Source of the DNA: Denitromonas ohlonensis
GTDB taxonomy: Bacteria > Pseudomonadota > Gammaproteobacteria > Burkholderiales > Rhodocyclaceae
DNA: 64,000 nt
Direction of reading: 5' to 3'
Assembly: GCF_007625205.1 (NCBI RefSeq)
Contig: NZ_VMNI01000003.1
Coordinates: 186,001-250,000 of the forward strand
Shown here: one piece after another, positions 19,747 to 27,711 of the stretch
How the letters are laid out: every line of letters starts with the position of its first letter
How positions within the stretch are numbered: position 1 is the stretch's first letter
Notes under the pieces: generated by a model
Seen by the model: the letters and a program-made list of their open reading frames with translations, nothing else
Database searches by the model: none
What the model was told of the DNA's origin: nothing
Position numbers and translations under genes: made by a program

Positions 19747-20247
19747 ATGTCGATGCTGACCCGACTGCGCGGCCTGAGCCGCCTGCTGGCCATCACGGCG
19801 GCCCTCGGCCTGCCGACGCTGGCCATCGCCGACGCCAACCCCGGCGAACAACCCATTCACCAGATCGCCCGCACCGGCACCGGCGACGAGGTGACTGCCG
19901 CGCTCAAGGCCGACCCCAAGGCCCGCGACGCGCGCACCGCCCGCGGCTCCACGCCGTTGCACTTGGCCGCCATGAATTCCGACCTCAGCGCCATGCGCGC
20001 CCTGATCGCCGCCGGCGCCGACCCCAACGCCCGCGACCAGGACGGCTCCACCCCGCTGCACATGGCCGCCTACGCCACCCGAACCGACAACGCCCAGCTG
20101 TTGCTCGAAGCCGGCGCCGACCCGGTGGCCAAGAACATCCACGGCCGCGACCCCGCCGCGATGGGCCGCAAGGTCAAGGCCGACGAAACCGTCGGCGTCA
20201 TCTCATTGTGGATTCTCAAAGGCTGCCAGGCCGGCAAGCCGTGCTGA
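19747..20247 (+). CDS. Secreted ankyrin-repeat protein
   Basis: This 166-residue protein has a signal peptide (ending GLPTLAIADA, about residue 30) followed by about three to four ankyrin repeats: the RGSTPLHLAAMNSDLSAMRALIAAGADPNA type, then DGSTPLHMAAYATRTDNAQLLLEAGADP. A good AGGAG site precedes the ATG. Ankyrin repeats mediate protein binding, and the partner is unknown. A DUF411 gene follows 10 bp downstream, so the two are probably co-transcribed periplasmic proteins. Confidence 0.85.
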   Translation: MSMLTRLRGLSRLLAITAALGLPTLAIADANPGEQPIHQIARTGTGDEVTAALKADPKARDARTARGSTPLHLAAMNSDLSAMRALIAAGADPNARDQDGSTPLHMAAYATRTDNAQLLLEAGADPVAKNIHGRDPAAMGRKVKADETVGVISLWILKGCQAGKPC

Positions 20248-20257
20248 AGGAGACGCC

Positions 20258-20761
20258 ATGAAAACCCTGCTCCTTACCGCCCTCACCGCGCTCACGCTGA
20301 GCACCGCCGCAAACGCCGACACCCCCGCCGCCGAGATCGAGATGTACGCCCCGACCGTCTGCCTGGCCTGCATCGATTACGCCGAGCACCTGCGCCAGCA
20401 CGGCTTCAAGGTCACCGTCAATCGCCTGCCCATGGACGACCTCAAGGCCACCAAAGAACGCCTCAAGGTCCCGCGCGGCTACGAAGCCATCCCCTCCGCC
20501 ACGGTCGCCGGCTACTTCATTGAAGGCCACGTGCCCGCCGAAGACATCCAGCTGCTGCTCAAGAAAAAGCCCGACGCCCGCGGCCTCGCCGTGCCCGGCC
20601 TGCCGCTCGGCGCCCCAGGCCGCGAATACTCCAGCCCCACCTGCGAAACCGGCTGCACCACCCTGGACAAGACCCAGGGCACCGAACGCCCCCGGCGCGA
20701 GCCCTTCAATACCTTTTTGATCCTCAAGGACGGGGACAGCAAGGTGTGGTGGCGGCACTGA
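20258..20761 (+). CDS. DUF411-family periplasmic protein
   Basis: This 167-residue protein has a signal peptide (residues 1-20). It matches DUF411 in EMYAPTVCLACIDYAEHLRQHGF (C35 and C38), then ATVAGYFIEGHVPAEDIQLLLKKKPDARGLAVPGLPLGAPG. DUF411 proteins often sit in metal, particularly copper, resistance loci and may bind metal through the N-terminal cysteines. Here the usual CGCC is CLAC. An extra C-terminal part has CETGC. A metal-related role is inferred from the family. Confidence 0.8.
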   Translation: MKTLLLTALTALTLSTAANADTPAAEIEMYAPTVCLACIDYAEHLRQHGFKVTVNRLPMDDLKATKERLKVPRGYEAIPSATVAGYFIEGHVPAEDIQLLLKKKPDARGLAVPGLPLGAPGREYSSPTCETGCTTLDKTQGTERPRREPFNTFLILKDGDSKVWWRH

Positions 20762-20795
20762 GGGTGGGCCGTGCGCCGCACAGGCGGCGAGGGGT

Positions 20796-20828
20796 GTAGG
20801 TTGGGTTGAGCGCAGCGAAGCCCAACAT
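20796..20828. repeat. Short intergenic repeat with TTGGG/CCCAA symmetry
   Basis: The segment GTAGGTTGGGTTGAGCGCAG with CGAAGCCCAACA following is a dispersed intergenic sequence type familiar from many betaproteobacterial genomes. Its ends can pair through TTGGG and CCCAA. It does not code. Copy number in this genome cannot be judged from one window. Confidence 0.5.
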
Positions 20829-20914
20829 GCGGCATCTCAGCCTAAATGAACTCCATTCACGCATCGCCCGCCGTCAAATACCGCGGCTTCGAATCACTTG
20901 AATTGGCCGGGTCT

Positions 20915-21112
20915 CGCCCCGGCGGGCGACTTACTTTCTTGCTTGTGCAAGAAAGCTAAGCAAAGAAGCACAGCCCGCTTTCGCGCCCCTTCGGGGTTCC
21001 CGCCCTGCGGCGATGTCGGGCGGGGTGCTTCGCGAACTCGCCCTGCGGGCTCAAACAAGCGAAGCCCCTTTTTCCGCCCGCCACCCCCTCCGGTTGGCGC
21101 GACAGAGGGCGG
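20915..21112. repeat. Dispersed betaproteobacterial intergenic repeat
   Basis: This block contains the recognisable GGCGGGCGACTTACTTTCTT start, a perfect hairpin CTTTCTTGC-TTGT-GCAAGAAAG at 20934-20955, and several GC-rich hairpins such as CCCCTTCGGGG. Similar blocks are scattered between genes in Burkholderiales and Rhodocyclales and are often mis-called as short ORFs on either strand. No ribosome binding site or recognisable protein supports coding here. Confidence 0.6.
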
Positions 21113-21147
21113 ATCGATCGTGCCCAGCTTGACCACCGCGGAGTAGT

Positions 21148-21224
21148 AGGGTGGTCAGCTCCGCTGCCCACCAAGCAACGTTTTTCATAAAGCACGATGG
21201 TGGGTGGCAAGCCACCCACCCTAC
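21148..21224. repeat. Paired GTAGGGTGG / CCACCCTAC inverted repeat
   Basis: The left part has GTAGGGTGGTCAGC and the right part ends in a perfect 10-bp-arm hairpin GGTGGGTGGC-AA-GCCACCCACC (21199-21220) followed by CTAC. The outer ends are complementary (GTAGGGTGG and CCACCCTAC). This is another common intergenic repeat type. Together with its two neighbours it fills the 560 bp gap between the DUF411 gene and the PEBP-like pseudogene. Confidence 0.55.
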
Positions 21225-21322
21225 GACGCGACATCCAGGCAGCCATTGATCAGCCCGCCGAACCCCACCACCCACACCAACATCCATTTAAGATGGTCGA
21301 TGCATAACCACGGGAGGACATC

Positions 21323-21873
21323 ATGCGCTACACATCGATCTACGTCGCTGCACTCATCGGTCTCACCGGCTGCGTCTCATCGGGCGGCTATCGTCCTGTC
21401 GCCGACAAACTGCCCACACTGGAGGTCGCATTCGCGATTCGGCCTGGGACGGCAAGACGATCCCGCCGGACAGCGTGTGCTCCAACTTCGGCGGCAAAGA
21501 CGTCAGTCCGGCATTGAAAGTCAGCAATATCCCGACGGGGGCAAACGCGATCATCATCCAGTTCAATGATCGCGACTACGGGCCGCTATCGAACAACGGC
21601 GGGCACGGCACGATTGGGTACTGGGTGAGCGGTGGCGGCAGCGCAACCCTGCCGAGCGTCAAAGGCTTCAGCGCCGAGATGCCGGCTGGCGCGTTTATCG
21701 AAGCCCGGTCGTACGGCCAAGGCGCCTACCGATCCCCCGGTTATCTGGCGCCATGCTCCGGCGGCCGAGGCCATGCCTATGAAGCCGTCGTCAAAGCTGT
21801 CTACAAAGCGAAGAGCCCCAACGAAGAGAGCCGTCTTCTCGCTGAAACAACACTTCTGCTCGGCCGTTTCTAA
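21323..21873 (+). pseudogene. PEBP (YbhB/YbcL)-like lipoprotein, frameshifted
   Basis: The first frame begins at 21323 with a lipoprotein signal ending LTGC (MRYTSIYVAALIGLTGC). It loses homology near 21430 and terminates at 21517. The second frame, one base out of phase, continues as AWDGKTIPPDSVCSNFGGKD, then VSPALKVSNIPTGANAIIIQF, HGTIGYWV and a C-terminal CSGGRGHAYE. The joined protein would be about 183 residues and resembles phosphatidylethanolamine-binding/Raf-kinase-inhibitor-like proteins. A single base missing near 21425-21440 would explain the break. It may be a true inactivation or an assembly error. Confidence 0.65.
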
Positions 21874-21884
21874 CTGATCCTGCT

Positions 21885-21913
21885 TGTTCGGCGGCAAGCT
21901 TAGCCGCCGAACA
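21885..21913. terminator. Perfect inverted repeat between convergent genes, possible bidirectional terminator
   Basis: The 11-bp arms TGTTCGGCGGC and GCCGCCGAACA flank the loop AAGCTTA. The structure covers the last codons and stop of the flavoprotein gene on the minus strand and follows the PEBP-like frame on the plus strand by 11 bp. No T-run follows on either side, so termination is only suggested by the stable stem and its position at the 3' end of the long nos operon. Confidence 0.45.
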
Positions 21914-23186
21914 TCTCCCCAAACATTCCCGCCGCCCACGTCATTTCCTCGCCACGCGGCTGGTTCTCGCGCGACTGGTCGATACGTTGCTCCAGCGCGC
22001 CGTCGCCGCGGATGCGGTAGCTGGCGTCGATGCGGACCATTTCCGGGGGGGTGAAGCTGTCGTAGACCCAGCAGGTGCTGTCGGGAAACGGGGGGTCGAA
22101 GGGCTTGCCGTGGATTCGGGCGGCGATGGTGGCAGCGGCGATGCGGCCGTGGTGGACGGCCATGTGGCCGGTTTTGGGGTAGTGGCCGAAGAGCGGGGAG
22201 ACAAGGCCGACGGCGTCGCCGATGACGAAGACGTGCTCGTCGGCGACGGATTGCAGCGTGCGGGCGTCGACGTCGGCCCAGCCGGTGGGCTCGCCGTGGT
22301 CGTTGCGTCGGTCGAGGCCGGCGAGGCGGATCAGCGCGCCGGCGTGTTGCGGACCGGCGAGGATGGCGTCGGAGAAGGGGAATTCATCGAAATCGGTGAC
22401 CACCACTTTCTTGAACGGGTCGACACGCTCGATACGCTGGAAAGGCTTGAAGTCGACATAGTCGGAGAGCTGGCGGTCGAAGCTGTCGCGGAAGCCGGCC
22501 ATGCCGGCGCCGGGGTCGAGCACGATGAGCCGACCCTTGATCTGTTTTTGTTGAAACCAGGTGGCAATGGCGATGGCCCGCTCATAGGGCGTGGGCGGGC
22601 AACGGTAGGGCGCGGGCGGGATGGTCATGAGCAGATCGCCGCCTTTGAAGGCATGCAGCCGCTGCTTGAGCTGCCGGACGCCGGCCGCGCCAACGAAGCC
22701 GCCATCGAACTGCTGGCGAATCGCCGTGAGTGCGTCGCTGTCGCCACCGACCCACGGCGCGAGATTTTCGGCGATGCCGGGCGAGAGCAGAAGCCAGTCG
22801 TAGCTCAGGCGGCCACCGGCGGTTTCAATCTGGCGGGTTTGCCGATCAATGCCGCGCACTTCGGCCTGCACAAAGGTGTAGCCATGACGCGCGGCCGCCT
22901 GGCGGTAGTCGTGCTCGAGCGTGGCGTCGGGCACCCGGTCGATCAGCCAGGCGTTGGACAACGGGAGCGAGAAGAATTGCGCCTGACGCTCGATGAGGAC
23001 GATGTCCCACGCCGGCAATGCGCGGCGCAGATGGGCGGCGGCGGAGAGCCCGCCCCAACCCCCGCCAACGACCACGACACGGCCTTTTTTGGCGGGCGGC
23101 AGCAGGGCCTGCGCGCTGCGCGCCCGACCAAACACCAGGCCGGCGGTCAGGCCGCCCAGCGCATGCAGGGCCTGTCGGCGTTTCAC
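21900..23186 (-). CDS. FAD-dependent oxidoreductase, flavocytochrome c sulfide dehydrogenase (FccB/SoxF)-like
   Basis: This 428-residue protein has a Tat-like signal (KRRQALHALGGLTAGLVFG), an FAD-binding VVVVGGGWGGLSAAAHLRR, and the FCSD hallmarks. These are a cysteine in PPAPYRCPPTPYERA, the second in DSTCWVYDS, VFVIGDAVG, and an FCSD C-terminal flavin-binding domain. The two cysteines would form the redox disulfide that accepts sulfide sulfur. No cytochrome FccA gene adjoins. The GTG start overlaps the TlpA-like gene stop, placing it at the end of the nos operon. The substrate is unproven. Confidence 0.8.
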   Translation of the reverse strand: MKRRQALHALGGLTAGLVFGRARSAQALLPPAKKGRVVVVGGGWGGLSAAAHLRRALPAWDIVLIERQAQFFSLPLSNAWLIDRVPDATLEHDYRQAAARHGYTFVQAEVRGIDRQTRQIETAGGRLSYDWLLLSPGIAENLAPWVGGDSDALTAIRQQFDGGFVGAAGVRQLKQRLHAFKGGDLLMTIPPAPYRCPPTPYERAIAIATWFQQKQIKGRLIVLDPGAGMAGFRDSFDRQLSDYVDFKPFQRIERVDPFKKVVVTDFDEFPFSDAILAGPQHAGALIRLAGLDRRNDHGEPTGWADVDARTLQSVADEHVFVIGDAVGLVSPLFGHYPKTGHMAVHHGRIAAATIAARIHGKPFDPPFPDSTCWVYDSFTPPEMVRIDASYRIRGDGALEQRIDQSRENQPRGEEMTWAAGMFGEMFGG

Positions 23187-23671
23187 AGCAGCGGCGCGAC
23201 GGCGGCCTGCATGTCCTCGGCGCTCATCACGCCGAGCTTGCGGGTGGTGATCTTGCCATCGGCGTCGATGACCACGGTGAAGGGCAGCCCGGCCTTGGTG
23301 TTGCCGAGCGCCTTCATGAGCTCGACGCCCTTGCCGGCGCCGGCGAACACGACGAGATAGTCCATTTCGTAGGCGGCGACGAAGTCGCGGGCGCTGTCGC
23401 CGAGGTCTTCGACCCCGATACCGACCACCTGCAAGCCCGCCGCCTTGTGCTGCTTGGCGAGTTCGGCCAGATGCGGAATCTCGCTGCGGCAGGGGCCGCA
23501 CCAGCGCGCCCAGAAGTTGACCACGGCCGGCTTGCCCTTGAGCGATGCCAGCGCGACCGGCTGGCCATCCAGACCGGGGAAGCCGGCGGCGAACAGCGCC
23601 GTGGCCTCATCGGCAGCGTGTGCCGACAGGCTGGTGACCGCAAAAAACAGCAGGGCAAACAGGTGGCGCAT
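23183..23671 (-). CDS. TlpA/ResA-like periplasmic thioredoxin
   Basis: This 162-residue protein has a Sec signal (MRHLFALLFFAVTSLSAHA), a thioredoxin fold and the catalytic WARWCGPCRSEIPHL motif (CGPC). Such proteins reduce cysteines of apo-cytochromes or copper sites. At the end of the nos genes it could keep NosL, NosZ or the flavoprotein cysteines reduced, which is an inference. It lies 12 bp after nosY and overlaps the flavoprotein start by GTGA. Confidence 0.88.
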   Translation of the reverse strand: MRHLFALLFFAVTSLSAHAADEATALFAAGFPGLDGQPVALASLKGKPAVVNFWARWCGPCRSEIPHLAELAKQHKAAGLQVVGIGVEDLGDSARDFVAAYEMDYLVVFAGAGKGVELMKALGNTKAGLPFTVVIDADGKITTRKLGVMSAEDMQAAVAPLL

Positions 23672-23683
23672 GGCGATTCCTTG

Positions 23684-24511
23684 TTAAGGCAGATCGCTGC
23701 GGCGGAACAGCACGAAGCCGGTCGCGGCAGACAGGGTGCCAAGGAGCACAGGATAAACCACCGCGAAAATCTTGAAGCCGGCGACGCCGAACAGATCGAG
23801 AATCACATAGGCCGAGGGGCCGAAGACGATCAGCTGCGGGTCGAACATCGACAGCGCGGCGGTGCGGAAAACCTGCAGCGGGTTGGCCAGCGCCAGGGTG
23901 ATGGCAAACTCGGGCGCAACACGCGACTGAATCAGCAGGCCGAGCAGAATCAGGTCGAGGAAGAGCAGCATCACCAGCCAGGTGACGAAGGCCAGGCCTT
24001 GCGCGACGTCGGTGCTGCGCGCCAGTGTGGACAAGAGCATGCCGATGCCGAGGAAGCACCAGCCCATGGCGGCGAGGATGGCGGTGTAGTAAAGGAACAT
24101 GCCCCAGGGCACTTCGATTTCCTGGAACATCGCCCACAGCGCGGCACCGGCCATGGCGGCGAACACCGGCAGAAAGATGGAGATATAGCGCCCGACGATC
24201 TTGCCCCAGTACCAGGCCGACAGCGACACGGGCAGCGAGAGGAGGTATTCGAACACACCGGCTTCGCGGTCGCCGGCGACGGAGCGCACGGTGGTGATGA
24301 GCACGAAGATGGGCAGGATCGCCATGGCCAGCTGGATGTAGGTGACCAGCAGGCGCGACAGGCCGATGAAGCCGAGCACCCGCGATTCGGTCAGGCCAAA
24401 GGCAAACAGCAGCGCAACGATGCCGCCGAACACCAACGAGTAGATGAGGAACCAGCGCGAGCGCAGGGATTCGACCAAGTCGAGCTTGGCGGTGAGCCAC
24501 AGGTGTTTCAT
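23684..24511 (-). CDS. nosY: NosY, ABC transporter permease for NosZ copper-site assembly
   Basis: This 275-residue membrane protein has about six helices. The ABC-2 family pattern includes VLITTVRSVAGDREAGVFEYLLSLPVSLSAWYWGKIVGRYI. With NosF and NosD it forms the ABC complex that matures the CuZ (Cu4S) centre of nitrous oxide reductase. It starts directly after the nosL stop. Confidence 0.93.
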   Translation of the reverse strand: MKHLWLTAKLDLVESLRSRWFLIYSLVFGGIVALLFAFGLTESRVLGFIGLSRLLVTYIQLAMAILPIFVLITTVRSVAGDREAGVFEYLLSLPVSLSAWYWGKIVGRYISIFLPVFAAMAGAALWAMFQEIEVPWGMFLYYTAILAAMGWCFLGIGMLLSTLARSTDVAQGLAFVTWLVMLLFLDLILLGLLIQSRVAPEFAITLALANPLQVFRTAALSMFDPQLIVFGPSAYVILDLFGVAGFKIFAVVYPVLLGTLSAATGFVLFRRSDLP

Positions 24512-24958
24512 TTACTTGCCTCGCGCCAGCACGTACTGCTTGGCTTCTTCGTAGGACATGTCGCCCGGATTGGGGATGGTGGTGGCACCGAGGCCGTAGC
24601 CCATCGGCGTGATCTTGCCGCCAAAATAACGGGCCTTGAAGGCGTCAATCCACAAGGTGGTTTTGTAGTCGGTGACCCAGAATTCGATCTGGTCTTCGGG
24701 CCAGCCTTTCTCGCTCATGAAGATGATGGCGTCGCCGAAGTCGTCGAACTTGTGCGGCACTTTCTGGGGGTCGCGGATCTGGGCGGCAAAGCGGCGATCG
24801 GAGAGCACCATGTTGCAACGCTCGCAGGGGTCGCGATCCCATTTGACCTCGACCGGCCCGGTGTTCGGGTCGTCCGGCCCGCAGGCGGTCAGCAGGCTGC
24901 CGGCCAGCGGCACAGCGGCGAGCGCGCCGATCTGGCGGAAAAAGTGGCGTCGGCTCAT
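24512..24958 (-). CDS. nosL: NosL, copper-binding lipoprotein
   Basis: This 148-residue protein has a lipobox LTAC (C26) preceded by a twin-Arg-like MSRRHFFRQ. The metal site is in DRDPCERCNMVLSDRRFAAQI, followed by FDDFGDAIIFM and the NosL TDYKTTLWIDAFKARY region. NosL is an outer-membrane copper chaperone that hands Cu(I) to the NosDFY machinery. It is coupled to nosF by ATGA overlap. Confidence 0.94.
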   Translation of the reverse strand: MSRRHFFRQIGALAAVPLAGSLLTACGPDDPNTGPVEVKWDRDPCERCNMVLSDRRFAAQIRDPQKVPHKFDDFGDAIIFMSEKGWPEDQIEFWVTDYKTTLWIDAFKARYFGGKITPMGYGLGATTIPNPGDMSYEEAKQYVLARGK

Positions 24959-25827
24959 TGCAGGGTGACTCCCGGATCGAGCTCGACCATGTCGATGCCC
25001 TTGAGCAGGCCCACATAGCGCGAGAGCATGCCGAGGAAGCGCAGACGGTCGGGGCCCGCCACCAGCCCGTGCCACTCCATGCCCTCGCCCACGTCGGTGA
25101 AGCTCCACTCGCTCAGGGCCCGGGCAATGGCGTCATCCGCACGATGCAGACGCAGTTTGGTGTTGAGCATGGCGGCGAGATTCGAGTCGTCGGCCACGCG
25201 GTCGTCGAGCACCACCTTACCCATGTCCATTTCGATCACACGATTGACCAACTGCGCCACTTCGTCGAGACGGTGGCTGGAGATGATCATCGAGGTGTTT
25301 TCAATCCGCTCGGCGAGCAGACTGAAGAAAATGTGCCGGGCTTCGGGATCGAGGTTGGCGGCGGGCTCGTCGAGCACCAGCACTTTCACGTCGCGTCCGA
25401 GCGCGATGGCGATCAGCAGCTTTTGCTTCATGCCGCCCGAGAGGCGATTGAAGGGGCGGTTGCGCAGTTCTTCGATATTCAGGCCGAGCCGGGTGCCGAT
25501 GATCTCGATCCGCTTGGGGTCGCTATTGCACACCGCGGCGGCAAACGTGACCAACTGGCCGACCGGCATCTTGAGCGGCGGCGGCAATTGCGGCACGAAG
25601 CCGATCTTGCCGAGCACGCTGGCGCGCTGCTTGCGCGGCGATTCGCCATCGACCAGCACCTCGCCGTCGAAGGTGTACTCACCCAGCAGACAACGGATCA
25701 AGGTGGTCTTGCCGGCACCGTTGGAGCCGATCAGGGCAATACGCTCGCCAGTGGCGATGTCCAGCGTCACGCCGTCGAGGACGGGGTGACGCCGGAACAG
25801 TTTTTTGACGCTATCGAAACGAATCAT
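24955..25827 (-). CDS. nosF: NosF, ABC transporter ATP-binding protein
   Basis: This 290-residue ATPase has Walker A GSNGAGKTT, signature RLSGGMKQKLLIAIALG, Walker B VLVLDEPAANLD and switch His in IISSHRLDEV. It energises the NosDFY complex that builds the CuZ site. The ATG at 25827 (MIRFDSVKKLF) is taken as start; the open frame upstream of it has no family similarity. It is 10 bp from nosH and overlaps nosL. Confidence 0.93.
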   Translation of the reverse strand: MIRFDSVKKLFRRHPVLDGVTLDIATGERIALIGSNGAGKTTLIRCLLGEYTFDGEVLVDGESPRKQRASVLGKIGFVPQLPPPLKMPVGQLVTFAAAVCNSDPKRIEIIGTRLGLNIEELRNRPFNRLSGGMKQKLLIAIALGRDVKVLVLDEPAANLDPEARHIFFSLLAERIENTSMIISSHRLDEVAQLVNRVIEMDMGKVVLDDRVADDSNLAAMLNTKLRLHRADDAIARALSEWSFTDVGEGMEWHGLVAGPDRLRFLGMLSRYVGLLKGIDMVELDPGVTLQ

Positions 25828-25837
25828 CCGGGGTCGC

Positions 25838-26806
25838 TTAAAGCAGCTTGTTAAGCCCCTTGACCTCGAACTTGAGGGCACCGCTGGGGCAGGTATCCAC
25901 GCACAGACCGCAGCGGGTGCAGTCGGGTCCGATCGGGACTTTGACGTCCGGCGAGCGGCCCTTGATGACAACTTCGAGCACGTGGGGCACGAGGCACACT
26001 TTGCGGCAGTCGCCCTCGTGGAAGCAATGATTTAGGTCATACACCACGCGCACAGGCGAGATCACGCCGACTGCGCCGTAGGTCAGCCCGATGGGGCAGA
26101 CATACCGGCACCAGGCGCGACGAGAATATACCACCTCGAACACCAGCAGCAGCGCGACCCAGCCCAGCGCCAGGCTGGGGCCATAAATGAGTGCGCGACT
26201 GAGGATACCGGTCGGCGACAGGGTTTCGAAAACGGTGAAGCCGGTGACGATCGCCAGCAGCGAGAACAGCACCCACATCACGGTGCGGGCACCGCGATGG
26301 AACTCATGGTCGGTGACGAGCTTCTTGGCCACCAGCTTGAGGTGCAGCTTTTCGAACAGTTCGGCCACCAGGTGATAGGGACACACCCAGGAACAGAAAC
26401 TGCGCCCGCCCAGTGCCGCCCACAGCAGGAACACCGTGGCCGTGCCAATGAACAGGTTCACGATGATGTGCTTGTGCGCCAGCATCACCTGCAAGGCCGA
26501 GTTCAGATCGATGAGGTGAAAGCCGACAAAGCGCGAGGCGGTGAGCGCACCTTCGAGGATCTGGATGTCGAGCCAGAACGAGAAGGTGAACAGGATGTTC
26601 ACCAGAATCAGCACTGTCCAGCGACGGTTGCGCCAAGTGTTCTTTTCGAGGGCATGGTCGCGCACATGCTGCTTCATGGCCTCGAAGTCATCCTTGGTCA
26701 GGCGCTTCATTTTGTGAATTTTCTGGGCTTCCGGCGTGATTTCCACCGGTTTTTTCGGCGCCTGGCCCAGCATGAGCATGATCTGCTCTAGAAATCGGCC
26801 TTTCAT
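25838..26806 (-). CDS. nosH: NosH, membrane-bound NapH-type ferredoxin
   Basis: This 322-residue protein has four to five membrane helices, poly-cysteine motifs of the NapH/NosR family (CSWVCPYHLV, CRYVCPIGLTYG), and a C-terminal 4Fe-4S ferredoxin site (CTRCGLCVDTCPSG). In clade II nos clusters NosG and NosH are proposed to pass quinol electrons toward NosZ, replacing NosR, of which no gene is present here. The start overlaps the nosG stop as ATGA. Confidence 0.87.
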   Translation of the reverse strand: MKGRFLEQIMLMLGQAPKKPVEITPEAQKIHKMKRLTKDDFEAMKQHVRDHALEKNTWRNRRWTVLILVNILFTFSFWLDIQILEGALTASRFVGFHLIDLNSALQVMLAHKHIIVNLFIGTATVFLLWAALGGRSFCSWVCPYHLVAELFEKLHLKLVAKKLVTDHEFHRGARTVMWVLFSLLAIVTGFTVFETLSPTGILSRALIYGPSLALGWVALLLVFEVVYSRRAWCRYVCPIGLTYGAVGVISPVRVVYDLNHCFHEGDCRKVCLVPHVLEVVIKGRSPDVKVPIGPDCTRCGLCVDTCPSGALKFEVKGLNKLL

Positions 26807-27711
26807 GCTTCGCCCTCCCACACTGCCCGCGAATCAACCACGATGGCGGTCGGCTCCACGGGGCAGATCATTTCACACACGCCACAGCCCACGCATTGCT
26901 CCATCACCACCGGGATGCCGCGCTTGCTGCCGTCGGCGGCTTCGGTCACTTCCAGGCGAATGGCGTCCTGAATCGGGCACTCGGTGACACACAGGTCGCA
27001 CAGATCGCGCTCATAGGGGTGGTCGGCCACCGGAATGGGCGCCCAGCGATCCACGTCCATGTAGCGCATCTGCCCGGTGAAGTCGGCGCCACGCGCCGGC
27101 CCCTTGAAGCCCTTGCCCTGCGTCGCCAGACAGGCCTCGGGACGCGACAGACGCGCAAGACCGGCACGCTCGATCAGGTTGAGCGTGGGCTCGGGGTCGT
27201 TGGCCTTGGCCTTGAGTACCGGCTTATGCGCCAGTTCTGCGCCGGGGCGGATCTTCAGGAAATCGGGCTTGCGATAGACCAGCGAACCGGTCGGACAGGC
27301 CAGAATGCACTGCACCGCATCGCAGGAGAAATCACAGGCCTGCTTGCGCGAGTCGATATGCGGCACGCCCAGGCCAAAGCCATCGGTGATGTCACCGAGC
27401 ACGATCGCTTCGACCGGACACACCTGAACGCACTGACCGCACTTGATACAGGACGACAGAAAATCGTTTTCGTCCAGCGCACCGGGTGGGCGCAGGCGGG
27501 GATTGTCGGCCTGCGCGGCCACTGGCAGATAGCCGGCCAGCCCCGCGCCGACCACACCAGTGCTCATCACCGCGGTGCGAATGAATCGCCGTCGCGCCTC
27601 GAGCGCCCGGGCGTTCGAGCGCGGTGCAGCGCCGCCCTTTTTGGCACGGGGTGCGGCCGCAGCGTCAGACTCGGCCGGCACGGCCGGACCGGATTCGGTC
27701 TCCTGGCTCAT
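26803..27711 (-). CDS. nosG: NosG, NapG-type periplasmic iron-sulfur protein
   Basis: This 302-residue protein has a low-complexity N-terminus, a twin-arginine region (ARRRFIRTAVMSTGVVGAGLAGY) and four ferredoxin-type clusters, including CIKCGQCVQVCPVEA, CDAVQCILACPTG, CDLCVTECPIQDA and CVGCGVCEMICPVEP. It is a NapG paralogue expected to work with NosH. The ATG at 27711 is preferred, overlapping the nosD stop; upstream in-frame sequence is unrelated to the family. Confidence 0.87.
   Translation of the reverse strand: MSQETESGPAVPAESDAAAAPRAKKGGAAPRSNARALEARRRFIRTAVMSTGVVGAGLAGYLPVAAQADNPRLRPPGALDENDFLSSCIKCGQCVQVCPVEAIVLGDITDGFGLGVPHIDSRKQACDFSCDAVQCILACPTGSLVYRKPDFLKIRPGAELAHKPVLKAKANDPEPTLNLIERAGLARLSRPEACLATQGKGFKGPARGADFTGQMRYMDVDRWAPIPVADHPYERDLCDLCVTECPIQDAIRLEVTEAADGSKRGIPVVMEQCVGCGVCEMICPVEPTAIVVDSRAVWEGEA

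Noticed and set aside
20894-21146. Two opposing ORFs of about 80 residues
   Set aside because: They lie in a dispersed intergenic repeat that is commonly mis-annotated as coding; no ribosome binding site or family was seen.
23018-25018. 666-residue open frame antisense to the flavoprotein, tlpA, nosY and nosL
   Set aside because: It spans four clear genes of the other strand and has no domain.
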